Part shown: piece by piece, positions 54,068-63,632 of the stretch | How positions within the stretch are numbered: the stretch's first letter is position 1 | Layout of the letters: the number at the start of each line of letters is the position of its first letter | Assembly: GCF_012911025.1 (NCBI RefSeq) | Contig: NZ_WUEI01000011.1 | Location: 1 to 64,000 of the forward strand | DNA: 64,000 bases | DNA from: Azoarcus sp. TTM-91 | GTDB taxonomy: Bacteria > Pseudomonadota > Gammaproteobacteria > Burkholderiales > Rhodocyclaceae | Direction: 5' to 3' | Notes under the pieces: model-generated | The model's input: only the letters and a program-made list of their open reading frames with translations | The model's database searches: none | Told to the model about the DNA's origin: nothing | Made by a program: the position numbers and the translations under genes

Positions 54068-56005
54068 ATGTGCGGCATTATCGGCGTCTTTCATCGTGCT
54101 CCCGGGCGGTATCCTGTTTTTACCGCCACCGATCTCGCCAATCTGGAGCACCGCGGCCCGGATGGTAGCGGCGCCTTCAGCAATGATCATGTGCAGTTCG
54201 GGCATACGCGCTTGGCCATAATCGACCTGAGTGATGGCGGGCGGCAGCCCATGTTAGGTGCAGACGGTTCTTGCGTCGTAACCTTCAATGGCGAAATCTA
54301 CAACTATCCGGAGTTGCGCACCGAACTTGAACTGATAGGAGAGCGATTCGTCACGCACTCGGACACTGAAGTGCTTCTTGCTGCTTACAAAGCGTGGGGA
54401 GCCGATTGTGTCACGCGCTTCAGAGGGATGTTCGCATTTGCGCTCTGGGACAACGTCAAAAAGGCGCTCTTCCTTGCCCGCGATCGCTGCGGCGAGAAGC
54501 CCTTGTTCTACCACTGGGATGGAGAGCGTCTGGCGTTCGCATCCGAGCTAAAGGCGCTAGTGCCGCTACTTCGTGGCCGACCGACACTTGATCCTGCAGT
54601 GGTCGACATGTACCTGCACTATCAGTACGTGCCTGAGCCGTTTACCTTGCTGGCGGGCGTACGTAAACTCCCTGCCGCGCACACGCTGACATTGTTCGCT
54701 GCGGACTGGCATGCCGAGCCGCAGCGCTATTGGAATGTCGAGAGTACGTCGTACGGCGGGTCGCTTCCCGTGGATACGCCGGGTATCCTCGCAAGCATTC
54801 GGGAAGGTCTGGAGGATGCGGTCAAGATGACGCTGCGTGCCGACGTGCCGGTGGCCGTAGCGTTGTCGGGCGGTATCGACTCAGGGGCGATCGCCGCCCT
54901 GGCGCAGCGGCATTACTCGGAGCCCATGCATGCGTTTTGTGTCGGCTACCCGGGACGCCCCCCGTATGATGAACGCGACCAGGCGCGTGCGCTTGCCGAG
55001 TCGTTGGGCATGATCGTTCACGAGGTAGAGCTACCCGTTGAGGGGTTTGTCGGCTTCTTTCCGGATCTGGTACGCGTCATGGATGAGCCAATTGCCGATC
55101 CGGCCGCTTTCGGCCACTACTCGGTGCCCAAGGCGGCGGCTGAACAGGGTATCAAGGTACTGCTTACGGGCATTGGCGGTGATGAGGTTTTCTGGGGGTA
55201 TCACTGGGTAACCCAGACTGCGGCGACCAACCAGATGCTGGCCCAGCGGCCGTCCTTGCGCACGCTGGCGGGTTGGGCCGGGTTGCCCTATGCACAGCAT
55301 CGTCTGCATCAATTCGCTACACATCCGCGCGTACCTGGCGTTCTTCGCCGCTGGGCCAGCCTGCTGCGCGACCTAGGCGATGCTCGTAGTCCGAAGGAGC
55401 AACTGCGCTTTTACATGGCGGAAAGCAATTTCCCGATGGCTTTCAGTCTGAAGCAGACCGTCTACGGTGAAGCGATGCGTAGCCTATCGCCGGATAATCC
55501 CTTCCGGCCGACCGATATTGGGTTGCGCAGCCACGACGCGATTCCGGCGGCGGTCATCCGCATGTTGTTCGACACCTGGATGGTCTCCAACGCGGTTGCT
55601 CTCGGTGATCGCGTGAGCATGGGTGTTGGCGTGGAGGCGCGACTGCCCTTTCTAGACGTCTCGCTGATCGAGCGGGTCATGGCGCTGCGGGCGCACACGC
55701 CCGATCACGAGTTCGGACAGAAAACCTGGTTGCGTGCGGCGCTGAAGGGCGTGCTGCCCGATGAGGTCTTGGCCAGGCCAAAAGCCGGATTCCAGCCGCC
55801 GGTGCAGGAGTGGCTCGCGGGGGTGATTGCCGCCTATGGCGATATATTGCGCGATGGCGAACTGGTTCGGGAGGGCATCGTCAATGGTGCCAGCGTGGAA
55901 TACGCGCTTTCGACCATGTCGAAGGCAGGATGGCCGGGTCTGTTCTTCGCCTACAAGCTAGTTCTCCTTGAAATGTGGTATCGCAAGGTTGTCCTGTCAT
56001 GCTGA
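54068..56005 (+). CDS. asnB: Glutamine-hydrolysing asparagine synthase-like amidotransferase
   Basis: 645 residues. Cys2 of MCGIIGVFHR is the glutaminase nucleophile; LEHRGPDGSG, FNGEIYNY and the synthase P-loop VALSGGIDSG with LLTGIGGDEVFWGYH are present. In polysaccharide clusters such proteins probably amidate a sugar acid and do not feed asparagine synthesis. It begins one base after the heparinase-like gene stop and overlaps the next glycosyltransferase by seven bases. Confidence 0.9.
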   Translation: MCGIIGVFHRAPGRYPVFTATDLANLEHRGPDGSGAFSNDHVQFGHTRLAIIDLSDGGRQPMLGADGSCVVTFNGEIYNYPELRTELELIGERFVTHSDTEVLLAAYKAWGADCVTRFRGMFAFALWDNVKKALFLARDRCGEKPLFYHWDGERLAFASELKALVPLLRGRPTLDPAVVDMYLHYQYVPEPFTLLAGVRKLPAAHTLTLFAADWHAEPQRYWNVESTSYGGSLPVDTPGILASIREGLEDAVKMTLRADVPVAVALSGGIDSGAIAALAQRHYSEPMHAFCVGYPGRPPYDERDQARALAESLGMIVHEVELPVEGFVGFFPDLVRVMDEPIADPAAFGHYSVPKAAAEQGIKVLLTGIGGDEVFWGYHWVTQTAATNQMLAQRPSLRTLAGWAGLPYAQHRLHQFATHPRVPGVLRRWASLLRDLGDARSPKEQLRFYMAESNFPMAFSLKQTVYGEAMRSLSPDNPFRPTDIGLRSHDAIPAAVIRMLFDTWMVSNAVALGDRVSMGVGVEARLPFLDVSLIERVMALRAHTPDHEFGQKTWLRAALKGVLPDEVLARPKAGFQPPVQEWLAGVIAAYGDILRDGELVREGIVNGASVEYALSTMSKAGWPGLFFAYKLVLLEMWYRKVVLSC

Positions 56006-57372
56006 CCAAGCGACAGGCTGTGCTGATCTACAACCCGGTATCGGGGCATGGGCATCTCGATTCCTGGAATGCGATGTTCGTCGCTTTGATGCTGGAGAAA
56101 GGTTGGAAGGTTCTGGCGCTGACTCCGGACACGGGCGCATTGATGGAACGCCTTGATCAGAAAGGGCTGGCAAACTCCCCCGGGCTTCAGCTTCTTGACT
56201 GGAATGCGCACCAGCCGCGCATGCGTACCTATCTTCGCGGAGCCTGGCAGCGTTGGGATCGCCTTGGTGATCGATATTTCTACCACCGTGCCGGTAGCGA
56301 GACGACCTCAGGCCTGTCGTTCGGAGAGTACTGGAAACGGCGTATGTGCCAGGCAGTGGTGCCCTTCCTGTTTCGCGCCTCGTACTATGCCTATACGCGT
56401 TATCGGCGCCGGTATTTGACCAGCCATTCTCTGGCAGTCGAGGATCCTGAATCCTACATGGCGTGCCCGGTGGACATGGCACGTCGAGTTCACGCGGCGC
56501 TTAGGAAAGCGAGGGCGAAGCCGGCACTGGTGTTCAACATGTACATGGACACCTATCGCACCAGCCGGCCGCGATGGGACGAATTTGCCGCGATCAATAC
56601 GCTGCGCTGGGCGGGCATCCGCTTCGTGCCGCCTGCGATGCCTGAGGAGCCCTGGTATCAGCTTCCGTCCTGGCGGGGGATGTGCATCCTTGATGAGCGA
56701 GTGCGGGCGGCTTATTCGAATGAATTACCGGACAAAGTCTTCGGATATCTACCGGATATTACCGAGACGGCCTTACCCACGGACTCCACTGTGTTCGTTC
56801 GGGAGATACACCGGAGGGCGAGGGGCCGCAAGATTGTGTTTCTCGGCGGGTCGATCGGTGGGCAGAAGAATCTGGCCCGTTGGTTCGAGTTGATCCGGCT
56901 TGCCGATCCAGGCCGGTGGTTCTTCGTCCAGGTCGGCGAGATCCACCGGGGGACGTTGACGGTCGAGGATGTTGCGGCATTGGATGCGGCGCTGGCTGCG
57001 CCGCCGGAAAACCTCCTGCTGCATGCCGAATATCTCCCGGACGAGCGGGTATTCAATGAAGTCATCAGTACCTGCGACGTCGTCTTTGCGGTGTATCGTC
57101 GGTTCAGCATCAGTAGCAATATGCCGGGCAAGGCCGCCCATTTTCGTAAGCCTGTTCTGGTGAGCGATCGCTACCTGCTTGGTGAGCGCGTCACCCGCTA
57201 CGGTATCGGCCTTGGCGTGGATGAAGACGACGCCCATGCAATGCTCGCTGGGCTTGCGTGCGTAATGGATAAGCCTGTCCCTGAAGCATGCTTTTCCCGC
57301 TACTGCTCCGATTTTAGCCTGACCGAGCTTGCCGGGCGGCTCGAGGGCTTTCTACATGACTGCTTGAAATGA
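55999..57372 (+). CDS. Glycosyltransferase-like protein (GT-B type)
   Basis: 457 residues starting MLTKRQAVLIYN. The N-terminal AVLIYNPVSGHGHLDSWNAM and the C-terminal half (KIVFLGGSIGGQKNLARWFE, VFAVYRRFSISSNMPGKAAH, KPVLVSDRYLLGERV) read as a two-domain GT-B protein with a nucleotide-sugar site in the second half. I recognise no specific family. Start chosen at ATG 55999, seven bases before the asnB stop. Confidence 0.65.
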   Translation: MLTKRQAVLIYNPVSGHGHLDSWNAMFVALMLEKGWKVLALTPDTGALMERLDQKGLANSPGLQLLDWNAHQPRMRTYLRGAWQRWDRLGDRYFYHRAGSETTSGLSFGEYWKRRMCQAVVPFLFRASYYAYTRYRRRYLTSHSLAVEDPESYMACPVDMARRVHAALRKARAKPALVFNMYMDTYRTSRPRWDEFAAINTLRWAGIRFVPPAMPEEPWYQLPSWRGMCILDERVRAAYSNELPDKVFGYLPDITETALPTDSTVFVREIHRRARGRKIVFLGGSIGGQKNLARWFELIRLADPGRWFFVQVGEIHRGTLTVEDVAALDAALAAPPENLLLHAEYLPDERVFNEVISTCDVVFAVYRRFSISSNMPGKAAHFRKPVLVSDRYLLGERVTRYGIGLGVDEDDAHAMLAGLACVMDKPVPEACFSRYCSDFSLTELAGRLEGFLHDCLK

Positions 57373-57379
57373 GGGATTC

Positions 57380-58198
57380 GTGAAGAGTTACTTGAATAAA
57401 ATCTCTGCGTTCTTGCAGCGGCGCGTTGCGCGCCCCGTGATGCAGACGGACGGCTCGCCTTTGCTCGCGCATGTCAATCATAAAGATCTGCTCGCGGCGG
57501 AGGCCCTGCTCCGACTCGGGACGGCTTACGGTGGCTGGATCATTCCCGCCGATGCCGGTCTGGACGGGAACAGCATCTGTTACCTTGCCGGCGCAGGGGA
57601 GGACATTAGTTTTGACTGTGCGCTGGTCCGACAATTCGGATGTCGTGTCCGTATCGTCGATCCGACGCCGCGTGCGATTGCACATTTCGGCCAACTTGTC
57701 GAGGCGGTGAATGCCGGACGTCGCTTCCCGGTCAACAACAGTGCGACTGATTTCTACGATCTCGTGCCGGAACAACTGGAGCGTTTTTCCTTCCTTCCTA
57801 TTGGATTGGCGGACAAGGACGTGGAGTTGAAGTTTTACATGCCCAAGAATCCGACGCATGTTTCTTGCTCAACCGTCAACCTGCAGAAGACTGAGGACTT
57901 TTTTACCGCGCAGTGTCACAGGTTGGCCACGGTCATGGCCCAGCAGGGTGATGACTGTCTGGATCTGTTGAAGATGGATATCGAAGGCGCGGAATACTCG
58001 GTGATCCGTGATCTTGCTGCTTCAGACCTACTCCCACGAATGCTGTTGATCGAGTTCGACGAGGCTCACAGTCCGCAGGATAACGGTGCCGGCGAACGTA
58101 TTCGTACTCATGTACAAATGCTGCTCGATGCGGGAATGAGGTGTGTCGCTGTTGAGGGAAGCAATATGACTTTGGTGCGTCGGGGGATGTCGACATGA
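57380..58198 (+). CDS. FkbM-family methyltransferase
   Basis: 272 residues. CLDLLKMDIEGAEYSVI with the family's KxDIEGAE motif identifies FkbM-type SAM-dependent O-methyltransferases; CYLAGAGEDISFDCALV is the SAM site. Such enzymes methylate sugar hydroxyls. The start is a GTG preceded by GAGGGA. It is translationally coupled (ATGA) to a second methyltransferase. Confidence 0.85.
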   Translation: MKSYLNKISAFLQRRVARPVMQTDGSPLLAHVNHKDLLAAEALLRLGTAYGGWIIPADAGLDGNSICYLAGAGEDISFDCALVRQFGCRVRIVDPTPRAIAHFGQLVEAVNAGRRFPVNNSATDFYDLVPEQLERFSFLPIGLADKDVELKFYMPKNPTHVSCSTVNLQKTEDFFTAQCHRLATVMAQQGDDCLDLLKMDIEGAEYSVIRDLAASDLLPRMLLIEFDEAHSPQDNGAGERIRTHVQMLLDAGMRCVAVEGSNMTLVRRGMST

Positions 58199-59169
58199 GC
58201 GACGAGAGCTTTGTAGAGAAACATTACGCGCGCCATGCCAAGCACTTCGAGAATGATCTTATCGATGCTGATCGCATTCGCATCTCTGAATCGTGGTTTG
58301 ACGAATCAACGGCAGATTACTGGAGGCATGCTCGTGCGTATGAATGTGCGGAGTTGTTGTCGGGTAGCGGTCTGGAGGCAACTTGGCTAACGGTTGGCGA
58401 CGGTCGTTGGGGGCTTGATGCCTTCCGCCTGCGCAAGAAGGGATATACCTCCGTATTGGCGACGGATATCAGCGAAGCACTACTGAGGCGTGCAAAAGAA
58501 AAAGGCCTGATTGACACCTATGCAGTAGAGAACGCGGAGAAGTTGAGCTTTCTGGACCGATCCTTCGATTATGTTTTCTGCAAGGAGTCGCTGCACCACT
58601 TTCCACGCCCCTATGTTGCGCTTTACGAGATGCTCCGTGTGGCGAGGAAGGGCGTTTTCATTATTGAGCCTAACGATACATATGATTTTGTATTTCCCGA
58701 AATGCAGGCGACCCGGCTGGGGATCAGAGCAAGAATCATGGCCGGTCTGAGGTTGATGAAGAGCGGCGTTGCTGGGAGGAGAACTGGCGACGATAGGCGG
58801 CCCACGGTTAAATACAATCCGCCGGACTGGGAGAGTAGTGGAAATTTCGTGTACGCGATCTCCCGCCGCGAGGTCGAGAAAATTGCGCTTGGCTTGAATC
58901 TGCCCCAGGTCGTGGTGAAGGGGCTCAATGATCATTATGTGAAAGGTTGCGAGTTCGAGCCGGCTGACGAGGTGCGCTCCGCAGTGTTTCGCGAATTAAT
59001 TTCTGTGATTCGCGGTAAGGATGAATTGTGCCGTAGAGGAGTGGCTGACTCCAATCTCATCATGGCCGGATTCTTACTGGATCGATTCGATGCGGGGACG
59101 GCGCAGCGCTTCGTTGCAGAGGGCTGGGATGTCGTTGATCTACCGAGAAACCCTTATATATCGGGGTGA
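58195..59169 (+). CDS. Class I SAM-dependent methyltransferase
   Basis: 324 residues with a Rossmann core (about 60-175): LTVGDGRWGLDAFRLRKKG, LATDISEALLRRAKEKG, LSFLDRSFDYVFCKESLHHF. The typical glycine-rich motif I is replaced by VGDGRWG. The C-terminal extension of about 150 residues is unassigned. It starts inside the preceding methyltransferase (ATGA). Confidence 0.83.
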   Translation: MSDESFVEKHYARHAKHFENDLIDADRIRISESWFDESTADYWRHARAYECAELLSGSGLEATWLTVGDGRWGLDAFRLRKKGYTSVLATDISEALLRRAKEKGLIDTYAVENAEKLSFLDRSFDYVFCKESLHHFPRPYVALYEMLRVARKGVFIIEPNDTYDFVFPEMQATRLGIRARIMAGLRLMKSGVAGRRTGDDRRPTVKYNPPDWESSGNFVYAISRREVEKIALGLNLPQVVVKGLNDHYVKGCEFEPADEVRSAVFRELISVIRGKDELCRRGVADSNLIMAGFLLDRFDAGTAQRFVAEGWDVVDLPRNPYISG

Positions 59170-59348
59170 TTCCTGCTTGTAGGAGTTGGTGGTAATGCTG
59201 CCAAGGCCGGCCGAGGGACAGCAGGTTTGTTCTCGGGAGTACGGGTTGAGTTCGACGGTATGAGATGCTGGAAATCGTATCGGTGGACGTCAATCCGGTT
59301 GTTTATATTCTTGAATCCGTCTCAAGATCATTAATTGCAGTAAAAGTA

Positions 59349-61580
59349 ATGACCGCACCTATTGTCCTTTTTGCATATAACCGCCCGAGTCATACGCGTG
59401 CAACGCTGGAGGCGCTGGCGCGTAACACGCTTGCTGCGCAGTCCGACCTCGTTATCTTCTCCGATGCGCCAAAGGATGACGCTGCCGCTTCGGCTGTGCG
59501 TGAGGTGCGGGAGGTGCTGGCAGGGGTCACGGGCTTCGCATCGGTACGCGTGGTCGAGCGTGAGCGGAACATGGGACTGGCAAGGTCGGTGATTGCCGGT
59601 GTTACCGAATTGCTCGATGCACACGGAAGGGTCATCGTTCTCGAGGATGACCTGGTCACTAGTCGGCACTTCCTGCAGTACATGAACGACGCGCTGGACT
59701 ACTACGCCGATGATCCAAAGGCATTCTCCATCGGCGGCTACCAGTTTCCGGCGAGAACGATGGCAATCCCCATGCGTTATCGTCACGATACCTATGCTTC
59801 GTATCGCTGCTGCTCCTGGGGCTGGGCGACTTGGCGGGACCGCTGGGCACGTATCGATTGGGATATGGGCTATATCGACGCCTTCATGGCTGATAGGGAG
59901 CAACAGGCACGTTTCAACCGGGGTGGTCCCGACATGACACAGATGCTGATGCATCAGCATCAGGGAAGGATCGACTCTTGGGCGATCCGCTTCTGCCACG
60001 CGCATTTTGCCAACGACATGCGCTGCATTTACCCGGTGAAGTCGCTGGTGAGTAACATCGGCCTCGATAACAGCGGGGTACATTGTGGTGTTGATCCGCG
60101 TCGGCAGCACGATAGTCTGGATGAGGCTTTCATCCCGAGTGATTTCTGTCGGGCTGATCCTGTGGAGCCGGAACTGGCCGCTGCGTTCTATCAAGCCTTC
60201 TGTCCTCCGCCTCCAGAGCCTGAGCCGTTGACGCCGCGAGTTGTTCTGCGTAAATCGCGTAGTTTCGTACGTCATTCCTTTCATATCGCGGCACGCGTTG
60301 CTGCTCGGGTGCGGCGTTTTCTATTTCGACCTGTGCAGGATGTCGACATCCTCCTCGTCAACACGATGCAGAAAAGCGGGGGCGCTGCACGCGCCGCTTG
60401 GCGAACTTTCCTGGGGGTCAGCCGCGGACGTCCGGGGGCTCGGTATTTGACCCTTGTAAAGGATGATCTCCGTGCTGACGTCGTAGGGCGTTATCACTGG
60501 TCGTTGAAGGGGGTGCTGGCCGTGCGATTCGCTTCACTCGACCGCATCCCGATGGCGCGTTACCCACAACGCCTGCCGGTAACATTTACGCCGGCCAAGT
60601 GGATCAACCCTCTGCGCGTGCCGTTGTCCCGTTTTCGCCCGCGCCTCGTGCACCTGCATTGGCTGGCGTCGAGCCTGCTGCGCGTCGAGGATCTGGGCCG
60701 AATAAGAGCCCCCGTGGTATGGACACTGCACGATACTTGGGCGTTTACCGGCGGCTGTCATTACACCGGGGATTGCGGCGGCTTTCAGTCGCGTTGTGGC
60801 CGCTGTCCACAGCTGGGCAGCGAGCGCGACGATGATCTCTCGCGCGAGATCTGGTTGCGCAAGCAAAAGGCATATGGGGAGCTTAACCTTACCGTTGTGG
60901 CGCCAAGTCGTTGGCTTGCTGAACTCGCGCGCAGGAGCAGCTTGTTTGCAGGTCGGCGCATCGAGATCATTCCCAACGGGTTGGATACTGATGTGTTTTG
61001 CCCATTGGACAAGGCTGCCGCTAAAACTTTCCTTGGCATAGATGCGGCGCATCCTGTGCTGCTGTTCGGGGCTCAGTGGCTGACCGATCGTCGCAAAGGT
61101 GGGGACCTGCTTGCAGCCGCGCTGGCAAAGATCGAGTTTCCTTGCACGCTGCTGACCTTCGGTGAGGGCCAACTTGCCCTCACCACGAACCCTAATCTGG
61201 CCGTTCGCTCATTGGGGAGTTTGAGTGACGACGTCAGCTTGGCGCTGATGTACTCAGCTGCTGATGTATTCCTGTGCCCGTCCCGAGAGGACAATCTGCC
61301 AAACACAGTTGCGGAGGCCATGGCCTGTGGAACTCCGTGCGTTGCGTTTGACGCAAACGGGCTGCCGGACATGGTGACGCATCAGGTAGACGGCTGGTTG
61401 GCGAAGGCTTTCGACCCGGAAGATCTGGCACGCGGGATCCGTTGGATATTGTCACATCCGCAGCCGGAGGTACTACGCAATGCTGCCCGCGCGAAGGCAG
61501 TGGCGGAATACAGTCTGGATGTAATGAGTGCGCGCTATGCCGCCCTATATTCCGAACTGACCGGTGGACTGCATCAGTGA
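59349..61580 (+). CDS. Two-domain glycosyltransferase: GT2 fused to GT4
   Basis: 743 residues. The first part (about 1-275) starts APIVLFAYNRPSHTRATLEA and is a GT2-like domain with VIVLEDDLVTSRHFLQYMND carrying an acidic EDD. The second part (about 340-743) is GT4: VDILLVNTMQKSGGAARAA, TLHDTWAFTGGCHYTGDCGG, NGLDTDVF and PSREDNLPNTVAEAMACGTP. The GT4 module resembles WcaC-like colanic acid enzymes. One polypeptide may add two sugars. ATG at 59349; the 180-base gap before it has no gene and is AT-rich. Confidence 0.88.
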   Translation: MTAPIVLFAYNRPSHTRATLEALARNTLAAQSDLVIFSDAPKDDAAASAVREVREVLAGVTGFASVRVVERERNMGLARSVIAGVTELLDAHGRVIVLEDDLVTSRHFLQYMNDALDYYADDPKAFSIGGYQFPARTMAIPMRYRHDTYASYRCCSWGWATWRDRWARIDWDMGYIDAFMADREQQARFNRGGPDMTQMLMHQHQGRIDSWAIRFCHAHFANDMRCIYPVKSLVSNIGLDNSGVHCGVDPRRQHDSLDEAFIPSDFCRADPVEPELAAAFYQAFCPPPPEPEPLTPRVVLRKSRSFVRHSFHIAARVAARVRRFLFRPVQDVDILLVNTMQKSGGAARAAWRTFLGVSRGRPGARYLTLVKDDLRADVVGRYHWSLKGVLAVRFASLDRIPMARYPQRLPVTFTPAKWINPLRVPLSRFRPRLVHLHWLASSLLRVEDLGRIRAPVVWTLHDTWAFTGGCHYTGDCGGFQSRCGRCPQLGSERDDDLSREIWLRKQKAYGELNLTVVAPSRWLAELARRSSLFAGRRIEIIPNGLDTDVFCPLDKAAAKTFLGIDAAHPVLLFGAQWLTDRRKGGDLLAAALAKIEFPCTLLTFGEGQLALTTNPNLAVRSLGSLSDDVSLALMYSAADVFLCPSREDNLPNTVAEAMACGTPCVAFDANGLPDMVTHQVDGWLAKAFDPEDLARGIRWILSHPQPEVLRNAARAKAVAEYSLDVMSARYAALYSELTGGLHQ

Positions 61581-62509
61581 GGGCTCAATTGTCGGCCTGG
61601 GGCCTTGGAGGCGCGGCCCGCCGGTTCCTCGGTATTCGCCTTGGGCGATTGCACCAGTATTCGCCGAAGCCTATGTCGATTGCCGAGATCGCGCTTCCCG
61701 GTGAAGGTGGGCCGATGCCTCGCATTTCCCTGGTTACGCCTTCCTTCAATCAGGTCCGGTTTGTGGGCAAGACCTTGGAGAGCGTGCTGGGTCAGGGCTA
61801 TCCGGACCTGGAGTATTTTGTGCAAGACGCCTGTTCTACCGACGGTAGCGTCGAAGTCATACGTGGCAACGACGGGCGCGGAGTGACGATAAGTATCGAA
61901 CGCGATTCTGGTCAAGCTGATGCGCTCAACCGCGGATTCGCCAAGGCCTCTGGTGAGGTCATGGGCTATCTGAATTCAGATGATCTGCTCCTTCCCGGCA
62001 TGCTCCACCGTGTCGGTGCCTATTTTCGGGACCACCCTGAAGTGGATGTGGTTTACGGCAACCGGCTGATCGTCGATGACGAGGGGCGGGAGATTGGCCG
62101 TTGGATACTTCCCGGGCATGACGGGGACTTGCTGCGCTACGTAGATTATGTGCCCCAGGAGTCTATGTTCTGGCGCCGCCGCGTCTGGGAACGGGCTGGA
62201 GCACGGTTCGATGAGCAGATGCATTTTGCGATGGATTGGGAGTTGATCCTGCGTTTCCTTGATGCAGGGGCTGTGTTTCGGCATACCCCTGACTTGCTCG
62301 GCGTGTTCAGAGTGCACGGAGACCAGAAATCGCAGGCGAGTTTTATGGCTCGCGGTGTAAGGGAAATGGCAGCTCTGCGCCTTCGGTTCGGAGGCTTGTC
62401 CGCTGGGCCGGTGAGGCGATTGTTGCGCCATGGGCGCTATCTGTGGGCCCATCGGGTTGCGGATGCTGAGTTCGAAAAGAATTTATCGAAAAGGATTGAG
62501 CTGAAATGA
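61577..62509 (+). CDS. Family 2 glycosyltransferase
   Basis: 310 residues starting with a GTG that overlaps the previous stop (GTGA). The GT2 fold begins [20 protein letters not shown]; the nucleotide site reads [11 protein letters not shown] and the DXD-like [12 protein letters not shown] follows; [11 protein letters not shown] is the acceptor-side motif. About 45 residues precede the fold. It ends on the gmd start (ATGA). Confidence 0.88.
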   Translation: MRAQLSAWGLGGAARRFLGIRLGRLHQYSPKPMSIAEIALPGEGGPMPRISLVTPSFNQVRFVGKTLESVLGQGYPDLEYFVQDACSTDGSVEVIRGNDGRGVTISIERDSGQADALNRGFAKASGEVMGYLNSDDLLLPGMLHRVGAYFRDHPEVDVVYGNRLIVDDEGREIGRWILPGHDGDLLRYVDYVPQESMFWRRRVWERAGARFDEQMHFAMDWELILRFLDAGAVFRHTPDLLGVFRVHGDQKSQASFMARGVREMAALRLRFGGLSAGPVRRLLRHGRYLWAHRVADAEFEKNLSKRIELK

Positions 62510-63588
62510 GAAAGGCATTGATCACTGGGGTCACCGGACAGGATGGGGCTTATCTTGCCGAATTCCTTCTCGGCAAAGGGTATGAGGTGCATGGAATAAA
62601 ACGCCGCACCTCCCTGTTTAACACGGACCGCATAGATCACCTCTATCAGGATCCGCATGAGCAGGATCGGCGATTCATTCTGCACCATGGCGATTTGACC
62701 GACTCATCGAGCCTGATTCGCATCATTCAGCAAGTCCAACCAGACGAGATCTACAATCTTGCGGCGCAGAGCCACGTGGCGGTGAGTTTCGAGGAGCCCG
62801 AGTACACGGCCAACTCTGACGCATTGGGGGCTTTACGCATTCTGGAGGCAATCCGGATTCTCGGCCTAGAGAAAACCGCTCGTTTCTATCAGGCCTCGAC
62901 CTCGGAGCTATACGGATTGGTACAGGAAACTCCCCAGCGCGAGACTACGCCTTTTTATCCTCGCAGCCCGTATGCAGTGGCCAAGCTCTACGCATACTGG
63001 ATTACCGTCAATTATCGGGAAGCCTACGGCATGTACGCGTGCAACGGCATCTTGTTCAATCATGAATCGCCGATCCGGGGCGAGACTTTTGTGACGCGCA
63101 AGATTACGAGAGCACTGGCGCGGATCAAATTGGGCCTGCAAGATTGTCTTTATCTCGGCAACCTCGATGCCAAGCGGGATTGGGGGCATGCCCGGGATTA
63201 TGTGGAAATGCAGTGGCTAATGCTGCAGCAGGATAAGCCCGAGGACTTTGTAATTGCGACCGGTGTGCAGTATTCGGTGCGTGATTTCGTTGATGCAGCA
63301 GCGCGGGAACTAGGCCTTTCGGTGTGCTGGAAGGGGCTGGGTGCTGACGAGAAGGCCTATGACAGGGAAGGGCGTTGCATTGTCCAGGTGGATCCGCGCT
63401 ATTTCCGTCCGACCGAGGTCGAGACTCTGCTCGGTGATCCGAGTAAAGCGAAAGAGAAACTGGGTTGGACGCCAAGGACTTCATTCGAATCACTTGTCAG
63501 TGAGATGGTGCGCGAAGATCTGAAGGCGGCCGAGCGGGATGAGTTGGTCAAGCGTCATGGCTACAAGGCAATGGATTATCACGAATAA
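62506..63588 (+). CDS. gmd: GDP-mannose 4,6-dehydratase
   Basis: 360 residues. The NADP fold starts [20 protein letters not shown]; catalytic [10 protein letters not shown] and [15 protein letters not shown] supply the Ser/Thr-Tyr-Lys triad; [10 protein letters not shown] follows. Converts GDP-mannose to GDP-4-keto-6-deoxymannose for fucose or perosamine-type sugars. Coupled to the GT2 gene and followed by the fucose synthase. Confidence 0.98.
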   Translation: MRKALITGVTGQDGAYLAEFLLGKGYEVHGIKRRTSLFNTDRIDHLYQDPHEQDRRFILHHGDLTDSSSLIRIIQQVQPDEIYNLAAQSHVAVSFEEPEYTANSDALGALRILEAIRILGLEKTARFYQASTSELYGLVQETPQRETTPFYPRSPYAVAKLYAYWITVNYREAYGMYACNGILFNHESPIRGETFVTRKITRALARIKLGLQDCLYLGNLDAKRDWGHARDYVEMQWLMLQQDKPEDFVIATGVQYSVRDFVDAAARELGLSVCWKGLGADEKAYDREGRCIVQVDPRYFRPTEVETLLGDPSKAKEKLGWTPRTSFESLVSEMVREDLKAAERDELVKRHGYKAMDYHE

Positions 63589-63632
63589 ACCATTGCTTGG
63601 TGCTCGCTCATATTTAATTGAAAAGTGATCTC

